Position numbers and translations under genes: made by a program. 64,000 nucleotides of DNA from Jannaschia sp. M317 (GTDB lineage: Bacteria; Pseudomonadota; Alphaproteobacteria; Rhodobacterales; Rhodobacteraceae), in the NCBI RefSeq assembly GCF_025141175.1, contig NZ_CP081155.1, positions 897,001-961,000 on the forward strand. Reading direction: 5' to 3'. The notes under the pieces are model-generated. The model saw nothing but the letters and a program-made list of their open reading frames with translations, ran no database searches and had not been told where the DNA came from. Position 1 is the stretch's first letter, and every line of letters starts with the position of its first letter. Below are positions 49,978 to 58,831 of the stretch, in pieces.

Positions 49978-50751
49978 TTATGCGGCTGTGGCGGACAGGA
50001 ACCCGCGCAGCCGGTCTGATTTCGGCTGACCGAAAAGCGTGGCCGGCGGCCCCTCTTCTTCGATCAGGCCCTGGTGAAGGAAAATGACATGGTCGCTGAC
50101 GTCGTGGGCCAGCTTCATGTCGTGGGTGACGATGACCATGGTGCGGCCTTCGTCGGCCAGCGCCTTGATGACGCGCACCACCTCCTGCTCCAACTCTGGG
50201 TCGAGCGCCGAGGTCGGTTCATCGAACAAGAGCGCCTTCGGCTCCATCGCCAACGCGCGGGCGATGGCGGCGCGCTGCTGCTGACCACCGGACAGCTGAG
50301 CGGGCCAGGCATCCGCCTTGTCACCGATGCCGACCTTGTCGAGGTATTCGCGGGCCTTCGCCTCCACCTCGGCGGGGTCGCGTTTCATGACCTGAACGGG
50401 TGCCTCCATCACGTTCTGAAGAATGGTCATGTGCGACCACAGGTTGAACGACTGGAAGACCATCGACAGGTTTGTGCGGATGCGGGTGATCTGGGCGGCA
50501 TCGGCGGGGCGACGGGCGTGGGCGCTGCCTTTCCATTTTACCGGTTCTTCGCAGAACAGGATTTCGCCCTGCTGGCTGTCCTCCAGCAGGTTGGCACAGC
50601 GCAGAAGCGTGGATTTCCCGGACCCGGACGATCCGATCAGCGACACCACCTGTCCCTGGCACGCCCGCAGGTCCACACCCTTCAGCACTTCCAGATTGCC
50701 ATAGGCCTTGTGCAGGCCGCGGATCTCGATGACGGGCGGGGATGTGGACAA
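49978..50751 (-). CDS. Amino-acid-type ABC transporter ATP-binding protein (HisP-like)
   Basis: 257 aa. Walker A is LIGSSGSGKSTLLRC, the signature is QLSGGQQQRAAIARALA, Walker B is ALLFDEPTSALDPE, and the H-loop IVTHDMKLA. The TTG start at 50751 is chosen because AGGAAA lies 5-6 bases upstream; the open frame continues 20 further codons with poor support. It powers the transporter; an insert after EEPVKWKGS is typical of histidine-type ATPases. Confidence 0.93.
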   Translation of the reverse strand: MSTSPPVIEIRGLHKAYGNLEVLKGVDLRACQGQVVSLIGSSGSGKSTLLRCANLLEDSQQGEILFCEEPVKWKGSAHARRPADAAQITRIRTNLSMVFQSFNLWSHMTILQNVMEAPVQVMKRDPAEVEAKAREYLDKVGIGDKADAWPAQLSGGQQQRAAIARALAMEPKALLFDEPTSALDPELEQEVVRVIKALADEGRTMVIVTHDMKLAHDVSDHVIFLHQGLIEEEGPPATLFGQPKSDRLRGFLSATAA

Positions 50752-50838
50752 TGGATTTCCTGCGGCTGCTCGTGTCCGCACGTTTACGCCGGAAAACCGG
50801 GGCGAATGCAATGGGGGCGCGGCGTCAGAGACAGGGTC

Positions 50839-51498
50839 CTAGTCGAACTGCCTGCGGGTCCACTGCTCCCAGACGAAAGGATATGAAAAATCGGGCAGGT
50901 GCGAATGTTCGATCTGTTGGATCAGGTCCGACCGTTCCTGCAGATGGGCGCGGGTGTAGAGGTGGAACTGCACCTGCAACACGTCGATACGCCCCAGGGC
51001 ACCGGTTTCGATCAAGGCGGGCAGCAGGTCATATTCGCCGCCCTCGATGTTGACCTTTGCGACGGCAAACCGCGCCTCGGGCAGGGTCGGCAGGACATCG
51101 GACAGGGCGCGCACCTGGCCCGTCACCCGGCCCTCACCAGACAGGGCCGAAGAGGCGTCGCCATCGTCCGAGAGGGTCAGCTCGCCATCGTGGGAGCCGA
51201 CCGCATAGGGGTGCACCGTGACGGCAGGCGTGTCGGCGAACCGTCTGGTCAGGCGGTCAGCGAAGGCGGGGTGCGGTTCGAACACATGGACCTTGCAGCC
51301 GTGGGTGCGGTGCATGTGATCGGCCCAATTGCCCTCGAACCCGCCGAAGTCCAGAACCGTGTCATCGGGGCCAAGGCCGTCGAAGCGCATGCGGATCGCG
51401 TCCCCGCCATCCGCGTGCCAGGCGACCGTGGCATGCGCCGCCGGTGCGCGCCAGGTGTTGAAGGTGCGGGCGATCCAGCGTTTGAAGGCGCGGCGCAT
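50839..51498 (-). CDS. FkbM-family methyltransferase
   Basis: 219 aa SAM-dependent methyltransferase with the loop VLDFGGFEGNWADHM, an acidic end of strand 2 (VFEPHPAFADRLTRRF) and KVNIEGGEYDLLPAL, the FkbM signature. Such enzymes O-methylate sugars or polyketides; the substrate here is unknown. The start MRRAFKRWIARTFN lies just past the stop of the TerB-like gene. The longer frame is a shadow of that gene. Confidence 0.87.
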   Translation of the reverse strand: MRRAFKRWIARTFNTWRAPAAHATVAWHADGGDAIRMRFDGLGPDDTVLDFGGFEGNWADHMHRTHGCKVHVFEPHPAFADRLTRRFADTPAVTVHPYAVGSHDGELTLSDDGDASSALSGEGRVTGQVRALSDVLPTLPEARFAVAKVNIEGGEYDLLPALIETGALGRIDVLQVQFHLYTRAHLQERSDLIQQIEHSHLPDFSYPFVWEQWTRRQFD

Positions 51499-51502
51499 CG
51501 GA

Positions 51503-51943
51503 TCAGAGGCTCTGTTCGACGCGAAGACGCGCGAGGTTGCTGTCACGGTCGTTGATGCCCAACAGGTTCGCCAGAAGGCGCAGCAGCGAATCCTCGTCCG
51601 CATCGCGGGTGCCGTCGGCCAGGACAACCGACCAGAGCGCCTCGATGACCGCTGTGCGGTCCTCCAGCGAGACGGCATCCTTGATGGCCTTGGTGAAACG
51701 AACGGTGTCCGGGGCCTCGGCCTCCAGGGCCTCGGCTTCGGTGCGCAGCGCCCCTGCGGCATCGGCGTCCAGGCCGTGGCGGCGCATCAGGATACGGTCG
51801 ATACGGGACACTTCGGCGGCGGCATAATCGCCGTCGCTGCGCGCCACGCGAACCATCAATGCAGCAAGGGCCAGCCGCGCGTCGGGGGCGGGCAGGTGCC
51901 CGGGGTCGGTGGCCGTCAGGCGGCGCAAGAGATCAGCAAACAT
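51503..51943 (-). CDS. TerB-family protein
   Basis: 146 aa, all-helical, with the two acidic TerB-type segments VRVARSDGDYAAAEVSRIDR and VLADGTRDADEDSLLRLLAN, which probably bind a metal. TerB domains occur in tellurite-resistance and phage-defence loci, but stand-alone copies are widespread and of unknown role. The FkbM gene starts 4 bases downstream. The start at MFADLLRRL is preferred over the longer open frame. Confidence 0.85.
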   Translation of the reverse strand: MFADLLRRLTATDPGHLPAPDARLALAALMVRVARSDGDYAAAEVSRIDRILMRRHGLDADAAGALRTEAEALEAEAPDTVRFTKAIKDAVSLEDRTAVIEALWSVVLADGTRDADEDSLLRLLANLLGINDRDSNLARLRVEQSL

Positions 51944-51975
51944 TGGCCTGATATAGGGTCGGAGCGGCGGGGGGG

Positions 51976-52269
51976 CTAGCCCTCCCAGCCCTCGGCGATG
52001 ACCAGATCGCTTTCGCTGATGCCGTGGCGCAGCTTGAGTGCGGCCTGGTAGGCGTCGCTGTGATAACACTCGAGCGCGGCCTGGTAGCTGGGGAATTCGA
52101 TGACGACGGTACGGGGCTTGGCGGCACCCTCGACCAGTTCACGCGCGCCGCCGCGCACCAGGAACCGGCCCCCGAATTCCGCCAGCGGCGCGGCATTGGC
52201 TGCACGATAGAGATCGTATTTCTCGACGTCGTCGACCCGCCCGTGGGCGATCCAGTAGCCTTTGGTCAT
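51976..52269 (-). CDS. DUF1330-type protein
   Basis: 97 aa ferredoxin-like dimeric alpha-beta barrel protein: MTKGYWIAHGRVDDVEKYDL, then KPRTVVIEFPSYQAALECYH and LKLRHGISESDLVIAEG. Function is unknown for the family; some members resemble monooxygenases. The start overlaps the rlmJ stop by 4 bases, so they are co-translated. Confidence 0.9.
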   Translation of the reverse strand: MTKGYWIAHGRVDDVEKYDLYRAANAAPLAEFGGRFLVRGGARELVEGAAKPRTVVIEFPSYQAALECYHSDAYQAALKLRHGISESDLVIAEGWEG

Positions 52270-53051
52270 TGGGTATCCTCCTGGAAAATCTGTGTCAGGC
52301 GCGTGGCTTCCTCGGCAAGACCCCACGGCGGATTGACCACCGCCATGCCGGAGCCTTGCATCCCATGCCCGGCCCGCGCCACGGGAAAGCGCACCTCCGA
52401 GACCAGCATGTCGGGCAGGGCGGTGCGCAGTTGGCGCAGCATTGGCGCATGCCGACGGTCGGCCAGCAAGGGATACCAAAGCATTAGCACACCGACCCCC
52501 CATTTCCGGTGAAGCCGCGGCAGCAGGGCGGCGACCAGGTCGTAGTCGCCGCGCACCTCCCAGGAGGGGTCTATCAACAGAACGCCCCGGCGCGGATCGG
52601 GCGGGGTCAGGGCCTTGGCCATTTCCCAGCCGTCACGCTTGTGAAGGCGCGTGTTCGGGCTTTCGGGCATGGCCGCGCAAAGAGCGTCGTATTCCTGGGG
52701 GTGCAATTCCGCCAGGTCGATCCGGTCGAACCGGCGCAGCAGATGCGCCGCCAGCAGCGGAGAGCCGGGGTAGCATTGATCACCCTCGCGGTTGCGCAAC
52801 GCCTCGACCGCGCTGCGCCAGGGGTGATCTTGTGCAAACCGATCCAGCAGGCGCCCGACACCGGCCTGCGCCTCGCCTGTCTTGAGCGCCGAAGCCGCGC
52901 CCAGATCATAAAGCCCGCGCCCGGCGTGCGTTTCCAGATAGGACAACGCCTTGTCCTTGCGCGTCAGATAGCTGAGCACCCAAGCAAGAATCGCGTGTTT
53001 GTGCACATCGGCGGCGTTTCCCGCGTGATAGCTGTGTTGGTATGACAACAT
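52266..53051 (-). CDS. rlmJ: 23S rRNA (adenine2030-N6)-methyltransferase RlmJ
   Basis: 261 aa. Opens MLSYQHSYHAGNAADVHKH, the RlmJ signature, followed by SYLETHAGRGLYDL and the catalytic motif IDPSWEVRGDY. The usual motif IV is DPPY or DPPF; here the second Pro is Ser, a rare but possibly tolerated change. Methylates A2030 of 23S rRNA in E. coli. Linked to the DUF1330 gene by a stop-start overlap. Confidence 0.93.
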   Translation of the reverse strand: MLSYQHSYHAGNAADVHKHAILAWVLSYLTRKDKALSYLETHAGRGLYDLGAASALKTGEAQAGVGRLLDRFAQDHPWRSAVEALRNREGDQCYPGSPLLAAHLLRRFDRIDLAELHPQEYDALCAAMPESPNTRLHKRDGWEMAKALTPPDPRRGVLLIDPSWEVRGDYDLVAALLPRLHRKWGVGVLMLWYPLLADRRHAPMLRQLRTALPDMLVSEVRFPVARAGHGMQGSGMAVVNPPWGLAEEATRLTQIFQEDTQ

Positions 53052-53185
53052 AGGGCGGGGCTAATCGCGTCCCGGGCCGCTGTCACGCAAAATGACGCAA
53101 TATTGAGGATGCGGAAACCTTTCTGCGTGCTAGATCGTTTAAACGACGGACTGACCCGTCATGATCTTCACGCCCGGTGCCCCCG

Positions 53186-53992
53186 ATGTTCAAACGCCTT
53201 GCCGTTGCTGCCCTCCTTGCCCCTGTGTCCGTGGCCGCACAGGATGTGTCGCAACCGCTGTCCTCGCCCGTGCTGTCCAGCCAGGGGGCCGGCCCCGCGA
53301 TCGGGTTCACCCTGCGCGGCGGGGTTGCCGCGACGCCGACCTACTTCGGATCGGATTCGACCGAGGCGGGCCCGGACCTGGGATTCGGTCTGAACTATCT
53401 GCGACTGGGTGGATTCACCTTTGGCGATCCTGACCCGCTCTATGTGCCTGAGGGGTTCGGGATCACCGGCTCCTTCCGCTACATCGAAGAGCGGAGCGCG
53501 ACCGACGATCCGGAACTGGCAGGCTTGGCCGATGTCGATGCCGCGTTGGAACTGGGCGGTGGCCTGCGGTATGCAACGCGCGATTATCAGGTGTTCGGAA
53601 ACCTGCGCTATGGCGTCGTCGGCCATGAAGCCTGGGTCGGTGAACTGGGGGCCGACGTGTTCCTGCGCCCGTCCGAGAACCTGACACTGCGCGCCGGGCC
53701 GCGCGCCTTCTTCGGTGACAGCGATTATGCAGCCACCTATTTCGGCGTCTCCGCTGCCGAAGCTGCGGCGCCGGGCACCAACTTTGCGACGGCCTACAGC
53801 CCCAGTGGCGGTCTGCTGTCCGCCGGGATCGAGCTGGGTGCCGGGTACCGGATCAACGACGATTGGGGCATCGATGCCGCGATCCGCTATGAACGGTTGC
53901 AGAACGACGCGGCGGCCAGTCCGATCACCCGCGACGATGATCAATTGTCTGCGCGGATCGGCCTGACCCGACGGTTTACCCTGGGATTCTGA
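53186..53992 (+). CDS. MipA/OmpV family outer-membrane protein
   Basis: 268 aa with a signal peptide (MFKRLAVAALLAPVSVAAQ). A 10-12-stranded beta-barrel pattern follows, with alternating hydrophobic strands: GFTLRGGVAATPTYFGSDS is the family opening, and the last strand ends RRFTLGF with a terminal Phe. Role: outer-membrane scaffold or porin-like, not well defined. The ATG at 53186 is preferred; a GTG three codons upstream is possible. Overlaps the convergent phzF gene by 17 bases. Confidence 0.88.
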   Translation: MFKRLAVAALLAPVSVAAQDVSQPLSSPVLSSQGAGPAIGFTLRGGVAATPTYFGSDSTEAGPDLGFGLNYLRLGGFTFGDPDPLYVPEGFGITGSFRYIEERSATDDPELAGLADVDAALELGGGLRYATRDYQVFGNLRYGVVGHEAWVGELGADVFLRPSENLTLRAGPRAFFGDSDYAATYFGVSAAEAAAPGTNFATAYSPSGGLLSAGIELGAGYRINDDWGIDAAIRYERLQNDAAASPITRDDDQLSARIGLTRRFTLGF

Positions 53993-54818
53993 TCCGTCCT
54001 TCGGATACCGGCACCGCGTGACCCGAAATCCGGACGGCGGTGATCTGGCCGTTTGCGACATCTGCTTCGAATCCGATCCGAGAGGGGCGGCCCATGTCCT
54101 CCCCCTGTCGGATCGTCAGCCCGGTCGTGCCCTCAGCCAAAGCTCCGTTCGCCAAAAGCTGCGCGGACAGGATCGCGGCGGCAGAGCCGGTGGCGGGGTC
54201 TTCGGCGGTCGCGGTGAACTTTCTGGCGTTCAGCTCCGGATCGTAGAGCCAGACGCTGCGCAGACCGAGAGGCGACATCAGCGATTTCCAGGCCGGTTGA
54301 CTGGGTCGTGCCTGCGCCAACGCCTGTCGGTCGCGCACCGGGACATACAGAAACGTCGGTCCCCCAGTGAACGCCGCTGGCACATGGGGGCCGATCTGGT
54401 CCAACCGCAGGCCAAGCGCCGCCGCGCAGGCCGCCGGATCAAACCGCCCCGTGACCGGTTCGGGCAGGACAGGGGCCGTGAATTGCGCGGCACCCCGGTC
54501 GATCGTAACGGACACGAGGCCCACCTCTTCCTCCAGGGAGACGTGTTCCAGACCGTCGCGCGCCGCGAGGCAGAGCGCGGCCCCAATCGTCGGATGACCC
54601 GCGAAGGGTGTCTCGGCGGTGGGAAAGAAGATCCGCGCGCGGGTCGTATGTGCCCGATCGCGAGGCGGCATCAGAAAGATCGTCTCAGACAGGTTGAACT
54701 GGCCCGCGATGGTTTGCATCTGCGCGGTCGTCAGGCTGCCGTCGGTGTCGACAATGGCCAGCGGATTGCCGGCAAAGGGCCTGTCGGTAAAGACGTCCCA
54801 GACTTCAAAACGCAGCAT
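53976..54818 (-). CDS. PhzF-family isomerase-like protein
   Basis: 280 aa, two similar halves of the diaminopimelate epimerase fold. The catalytic Glu is in FNLSETIFLMPP, and EDPATGSAAAILSAQL near the C-terminus is the second signature; FPTAETPFAGHPT is also conserved. PhzF proper acts in phenazine synthesis, but no other phz genes are present, so it is an uncharacterised PhzF-like enzyme. Confidence 0.9.
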   Translation of the reverse strand: MLRFEVWDVFTDRPFAGNPLAIVDTDGSLTTAQMQTIAGQFNLSETIFLMPPRDRAHTTRARIFFPTAETPFAGHPTIGAALCLAARDGLEHVSLEEEVGLVSVTIDRGAAQFTAPVLPEPVTGRFDPAACAAALGLRLDQIGPHVPAAFTGGPTFLYVPVRDRQALAQARPSQPAWKSLMSPLGLRSVWLYDPELNARKFTATAEDPATGSAAAILSAQLLANGALAEGTTGLTIRQGEDMGRPSRIGFEADVANGQITAVRISGHAVPVSEGRIRIPG

Positions 54819-54915
54819 TGGCCCCTCCGGTATTCAGGCAGGCCCAGTCTGCGCCACGGCTTGCGCGGCGCAGAAGCGTTAAATTGTCGGGGTTACAATT
54901 TCCCTGCGGCAGGGG

Positions 54916-56559
54916 TCACACCAGCCGCGACTGTTCCTTGGCAGCGCGAACAAAGTCGGCAAACAGGGGGTGCGGCTCAAAGGGTTTGGACTTCAGCTCG
55001 GGATGGAACTGTACGCCGATGTACCAGGGGTGGTCCTTGACCTCGACGATTTCCGGCAGGCGACCATCGGGCGACATGCCCGAGAAAATCAGGCCTTGCT
55101 GCTCCAACTGCTCGCGGAACTTGATGTCGACTTCGTAGCGGTGGCGGTGGCGTTCCTCGATGGCGGTGTCGCCATAGACCTTGGCGACGCGGGACCCGTC
55201 CGTCAGCACCGCGTCATAGGCACCCAGGCGCATCGTGCCGCCCTTGTCGTCGTCCTTCTTGCGGGTGACCTTGGCATTTCCCTGCACCCATTCCTTCAGG
55301 TGGTAGACCACGGGGGTGAAGCTGCGCGGGTCGACGCCCTCGGCGAATTCCTCCGAGGCGGCGTTGCCCATGTCGGCCATGTTGCGCGCGGCCTCGATCA
55401 CGGCCATCTGCATGCCCAGGCAGATCCCCAGATAGGGGATGCCCCGTTCGCGCGCGAATTGTGCGGCCTTGATCTTGCCCTCGGTTCCGCGTTCGCCAAA
55501 GCCGCCAGGCACCAGGATCGCGTTGAATTGTTCCAGATGCGGGGCGGCATCCTCGCGGTCGAAGATTTCGCTGTCGATCCATTCGGCACGGACCTTGACC
55601 CGGTTCGCCATGCCGCCGTGGGTCAGCGCCTCGGCAATCGATTTATAGGCGTCTTCCAGCTGGGTGTATTTCCCGACAATTGCGACCCGCACTTCGCCGT
55701 CGGTGTTGTGGATGCGGTCCACGACGTCTTCCCAGCGGTCCAGGTTCGGTTTGGGCGCAGGGCTGATCCCGAAGGCGTCCAGAACGGCCTGATCCATCCC
55801 TTCGCGGTGATAGGCCAGCGGGGCTTCGTAGATCGACTTCAGGTCCTGCGCGGCGATGACCGAATCGGGGCGTACGTTGCAGAACAGCGCAAGCTTCTCG
55901 CGCTCCTTCTCGGGGATCGGCCCTTCGGAGCGGCAGACAAGAATGTCGGGGGCCAGGCCGATGGACCGCAGCTCCTTGACCGAATGCTGGGTGGGCTTTG
56001 TCTTCAACTCGCCCGACGCCTTGATGAACGGCAGCAGGGTCAGGTGCATGAACAGGCACTGACCGCGCGGTTTTTCCTGACTGAACTGACGGATCGCCTC
56101 GAAAAATGGCAGCCCTTCGATGTCGCCGACCGTACCGCCGATCTCGCAAAGCATGAAATCGACCTCATCTTCGCCGATACGAATGAAGTCCTTGATTTCG
56201 TTGGTAACGTGCGGAATGACTTGGATCGTTTTGCCCAGGTAGTCGCCGCGGCGCTCTTTCTCCAAGACGTTGGAATAGACCCTGCCGGAGCTGATCGAAT
56301 CAGTCGCGCGCGCGGCCACGCCGGTGAACCTTTCGTAGTGGCCCAGGTCCAGGTCGGTTTCGGCCCCGTCATCGGTGACGAAGACCTCGCCGTGCTCGAA
56401 CGGGCTCATCGTGCCGGGGTCGACGTTCAGATAGGGGTCCAGCTTGCGCAGGCGGACCGTATAGCCCCGCGCCTGCAACAGCGCGCCCAGCGCCGCCGAT
56501 GCCAGCCCCTTGCCGAGCGAAGACACCACACCGCCGGTGATGAAGATAAAGCGCGCCAT
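54916..56559 (-). CDS. pyrG: CTP synthase
   Basis: Aminates UTP to CTP using glutamine. 547 aa, full length. The N-terminal synthetase domain starts [20 protein letters not shown] with the P-loop, followed by [12 protein letters not shown] and [15 protein letters not shown]. The C-terminal GATase has Cys in [12 protein letters not shown] and His-Glu in [19 protein letters not shown]. It follows secG on the same strand. Confidence 0.98.
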   Translation of the reverse strand: MARFIFITGGVVSSLGKGLASAALGALLQARGYTVRLRKLDPYLNVDPGTMSPFEHGEVFVTDDGAETDLDLGHYERFTGVAARATDSISSGRVYSNVLEKERRGDYLGKTIQVIPHVTNEIKDFIRIGEDEVDFMLCEIGGTVGDIEGLPFFEAIRQFSQEKPRGQCLFMHLTLLPFIKASGELKTKPTQHSVKELRSIGLAPDILVCRSEGPIPEKEREKLALFCNVRPDSVIAAQDLKSIYEAPLAYHREGMDQAVLDAFGISPAPKPNLDRWEDVVDRIHNTDGEVRVAIVGKYTQLEDAYKSIAEALTHGGMANRVKVRAEWIDSEIFDREDAAPHLEQFNAILVPGGFGERGTEGKIKAAQFARERGIPYLGICLGMQMAVIEAARNMADMGNAASEEFAEGVDPRSFTPVVYHLKEWVQGNAKVTRKKDDDKGGTMRLGAYDAVLTDGSRVAKVYGDTAIEERHRHRYEVDIKFREQLEQQGLIFSGMSPDGRLPEIVEVKDHPWYIGVQFHPELKSKPFEPHPLFADFVRAAKEQSRLV

Positions 56560-56705
56560 GTCCAGAATTCCCCGCGGATGTCTCTGCTCCGGCCCATGCC
56601 GGAATCGATGCTCACGGGACTCAAGTCTAACAGAGGCAGCGCCCGGCCCGCAACCGCGACCCGCTACATCCTGTTAACACGCGCCCCGCAAACGCTAAGT
56701 CTTGG

Positions 56706-57059
56706 TTATTCCGAACGCGGCGGCGCCAGAGGCGCGCTGTCAGGCGTCGGCGGCAGCAGGCTTTCGCCGCTGGGCAGGCCCGGAACGGTGCTGGATTCCT
56801 CGGTGGGAACCAGGTCGACGACCGACCCGCCAGAGGCGTTTTGCGCCGCAATCACGGTCAGCACGATGGAGTTGATCAGGAACACGGTGCCGAACAGCCA
56901 GGTCAGTTTGGTCATCGCGGTCGCCGCCTGACGCCCGGTCATGGCCCCACCGCCACCGCCGCCCATGCCCAGCCCGCCGCCTTCGGAGCGTTGCAGCAAC
57001 ACGATGCCGATCAGGCATAGCGCCACGATCAGGTGGATGAGCAGCAGGACGTTTTCCAT
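56706..57059 (-). CDS. secG: Protein-export membrane protein SecG
   Basis: 117 aa with two helices (VLLLIHLIVALCLIGIVLLQ and LTWLFGTVFLINSIVLTVIA) separated by the glycine-rich RSEGGGLGMGGGGGGAMTGR loop, then a Ser/Pro-rich tail ending PLAPPRSE. Component of the SecYEG channel. It lies 146 bases upstream of pyrG. A terminator was not recognised between them. Confidence 0.95.
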   Translation of the reverse strand: MENVLLLIHLIVALCLIGIVLLQRSEGGGLGMGGGGGGAMTGRQAATAMTKLTWLFGTVFLINSIVLTVIAAQNASGGSVVDLVPTEESSTVPGLPSGESLLPPTPDSAPLAPPRSE

Positions 57060-57207
57060 GGGGGACCTCGGTTCCGTATCGGGGGCTACCTAAAGACCGC
57101 GCCCCCGCGCCGCAAGACCCGACCGCCCCGACATGATCGCCAAGCCTTTCGCCCGCCGTCTGTGCGCGCTAAGGGAGCGCGGTCTCAGCAATTAGGAAGG
57201 ACCTCGC

Positions 57208-58503
57208 ATGGCCAACGTCGTGGTTGTCGGCGCCCAATGGGGTGACGAAGGCAAGGGCAAGATTGTCGACTGGCTGTCGGAACGGGCCGACGTCATCGCC
57301 CGCTTTCAGGGGGGGCACAACGCCGGTCATACGCTGGTCATCGACGGCGAGGTCTACAAGCTGTCGTTGTTGCCGTCGGGTATCGTGCGCGGTGGAAAAC
57401 TGTCGGTGATCGGCAACGGCGTGGTCCTCGACCCCTGGCACCTGATCAAGGAAATCGCCCAGCTGCGCGAACAGGGCGTGGAAATCACGCCCGAGACCCT
57501 GATGATCGCCGAGAATACGCCCCTGATCCTGCCGATTCACGGTGAACTGGACCGCGCCCGCGAGGACGCCTCGGCCAAGGGCACCAAGATCGGCACCACC
57601 GGACGCGGCATCGGCCCGGCCTACGAGGACAAGGTGGGCCGCCGTGCGATCCGCGTCGCCGACCTGGCCGATCCCGCCACGCTGGAGGCCCGCGTCGACC
57701 GCGCCCTGGCCCACCACGACGCGCTGCGCCGGGGCCTTGGATTGGACCCGGTCGATCGCGACGCTCTGCTTGCGGCCCTGCGCGAGGTTGCGCCGACGGT
57801 TCTGGAATATGCGGCCCCCGTCTGGAAGGTGCTGGATGAAAAACGCCGTGCCGGCAAACGCATCCTGTTCGAGGGCGCGCAGGGCGCGCTGCTCGACATC
57901 GATTTCGGAACCTATCCCTTTGTGACCTCGTCCAACGTCATCGCGGGGCAGGCGGCCACGGGCACGGGCATCGGGCCGGGATCGGTCGATTTCGTCCTGG
58001 GCATCGTCAAGGCCTATACCACGCGCGTAGGCGAAGGTCCGTTCCCGGCCGAGCTGGACGATGCGGACGGTCAGCGTCTGGGCGAGCGGGGCCACGAATT
58101 CGGAACCGTCACAGGGCGCAAGCGTCGCTGTGGCTGGTTCGATGCGGTGCTGGTGCGCCAGACCTGCGCGACCTCTGGTGTGAACGGCATCGCGTTTACC
58201 AAACTCGACGTTCTGGACGGGTTCGAGACGCTCAAGATCTGCGTGGGTTATGATCTGGATGGCACACGGCTGGACTATTTGCCCACTGCCGCCGACGCAC
58301 AGGCCCGTTGCACCCCGATCTACGAAGAGATGCCGGGCTGGTCGCAATCGACCGAAGGCGCGCGCAGCTGGTCCGATCTGCCAGCAGAGGCGATCAAATA
58401 CGTCCGCCGGGTCGAGGAATTGATCCGGTGCCCGGTCGCGCTATTGTCCACCTCGCCGGAACGCGAAGACACGATCCTGGTGACCGACCCCTTCGAGGAC
58501 TGA
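57208..58503 (+). CDS. purA: Adenylosuccinate synthetase
   Basis: Converts IMP and aspartate to adenylosuccinate with GTP. 431 aa, full length. [20 protein letters not shown] holds the GDEGKGK loop, then [29 protein letters not shown] and the C-terminal ERVG-like [16 protein letters not shown] block. AGGAAGGAC lies before the ATG. Divergent from secG; a small DUF2842 gene follows by 1 base. Confidence 0.98.
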   Translation: MANVVVVGAQWGDEGKGKIVDWLSERADVIARFQGGHNAGHTLVIDGEVYKLSLLPSGIVRGGKLSVIGNGVVLDPWHLIKEIAQLREQGVEITPETLMIAENTPLILPIHGELDRAREDASAKGTKIGTTGRGIGPAYEDKVGRRAIRVADLADPATLEARVDRALAHHDALRRGLGLDPVDRDALLAALREVAPTVLEYAAPVWKVLDEKRRAGKRILFEGAQGALLDIDFGTYPFVTSSNVIAGQAATGTGIGPGSVDFVLGIVKAYTTRVGEGPFPAELDDADGQRLGERGHEFGTVTGRKRRCGWFDAVLVRQTCATSGVNGIAFTKLDVLDGFETLKICVGYDLDGTRLDYLPTAADAQARCTPIYEEMPGWSQSTEGARSWSDLPAEAIKYVRRVEELIRCPVALLSTSPEREDTILVTDPFED

Positions 58504-58504
58504 G

Positions 58505-58732
58505 ATGGCGTTGACCTACAAGACCCGCAAACGGCTGTCGCTGCTGGTGCTGACCATCGGTTTGCCACTTTATATCATGGTCGCCGTCAGCCTTGTTGCG
58601 CTGTTGCCGCCGATGCCGGTCTTGGTCGAGCTTTTGGTCTATACGGTGTTGGGCATTGCCTGGGTTTTCCCCCTGAAGGCGGTCTTCATCGGGGTCGGCA
58701 AAGCGGACCCCGACGCGCCAGGCGAAGACTGA
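58505..58732 (+). CDS. DUF2842-type small membrane protein
   Basis: 75 aa with two predicted helices (LSLLVLTIGLPLYIMVAVSL and ELLVYTVLGIAWVFPLKAVF) and a short acidic end (DPDAPGED). The family is common in alphaproteobacteria and uncharacterised. It starts 1 base past the purA stop and ends before a strong bidirectional terminator. Confidence 0.9.
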   Translation: MALTYKTRKRLSLLVLTIGLPLYIMVAVSLVALLPPMPVLVELLVYTVLGIAWVFPLKAVFIGVGKADPDAPGED

Positions 58733-58781
58733 GGGCCGCGCCGCCTGGCGGCGGTTGGGCGGCGATCGCTTTGCCACAAGA

Positions 58782-58815
58782 AAAAGCCCGGTGCGCTGAT
58801 ACGCACCGGGCTTTT
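58782..58815. terminator. Bidirectional intrinsic terminator
   Basis: A perfect 14-bp stem (58782-58795 with 58802-58815) and a 6-base loop, with A-rich sequence on the left and T-rich on the right. It serves the purA/DUF2842 transcript (plus) and the large acidic-protein gene (minus). Confidence 0.95.
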
Positions 58816-58831
58816 GTCTTCTTTGTTTGGC

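Noticed and set aside
51503..51943. TerB gene as part of a tellurite-resistance or phage-defence locus
   Set aside because: No other ter genes or defence genes are adjacent; the neighbours are a FkbM methyltransferase, DUF1330 and rlmJ.
53976..54818. Phenazine biosynthesis locus
   Set aside because: Only a PhzF-like protein is present. The family is widespread outside phenazine producers and the neighbours are unrelated.
54970..56931. Long plus-strand reading frame opposite pyrG
   Set aside because: Antisense to a full-length CTP synthase, with no recognisable domain and no ribosome site.
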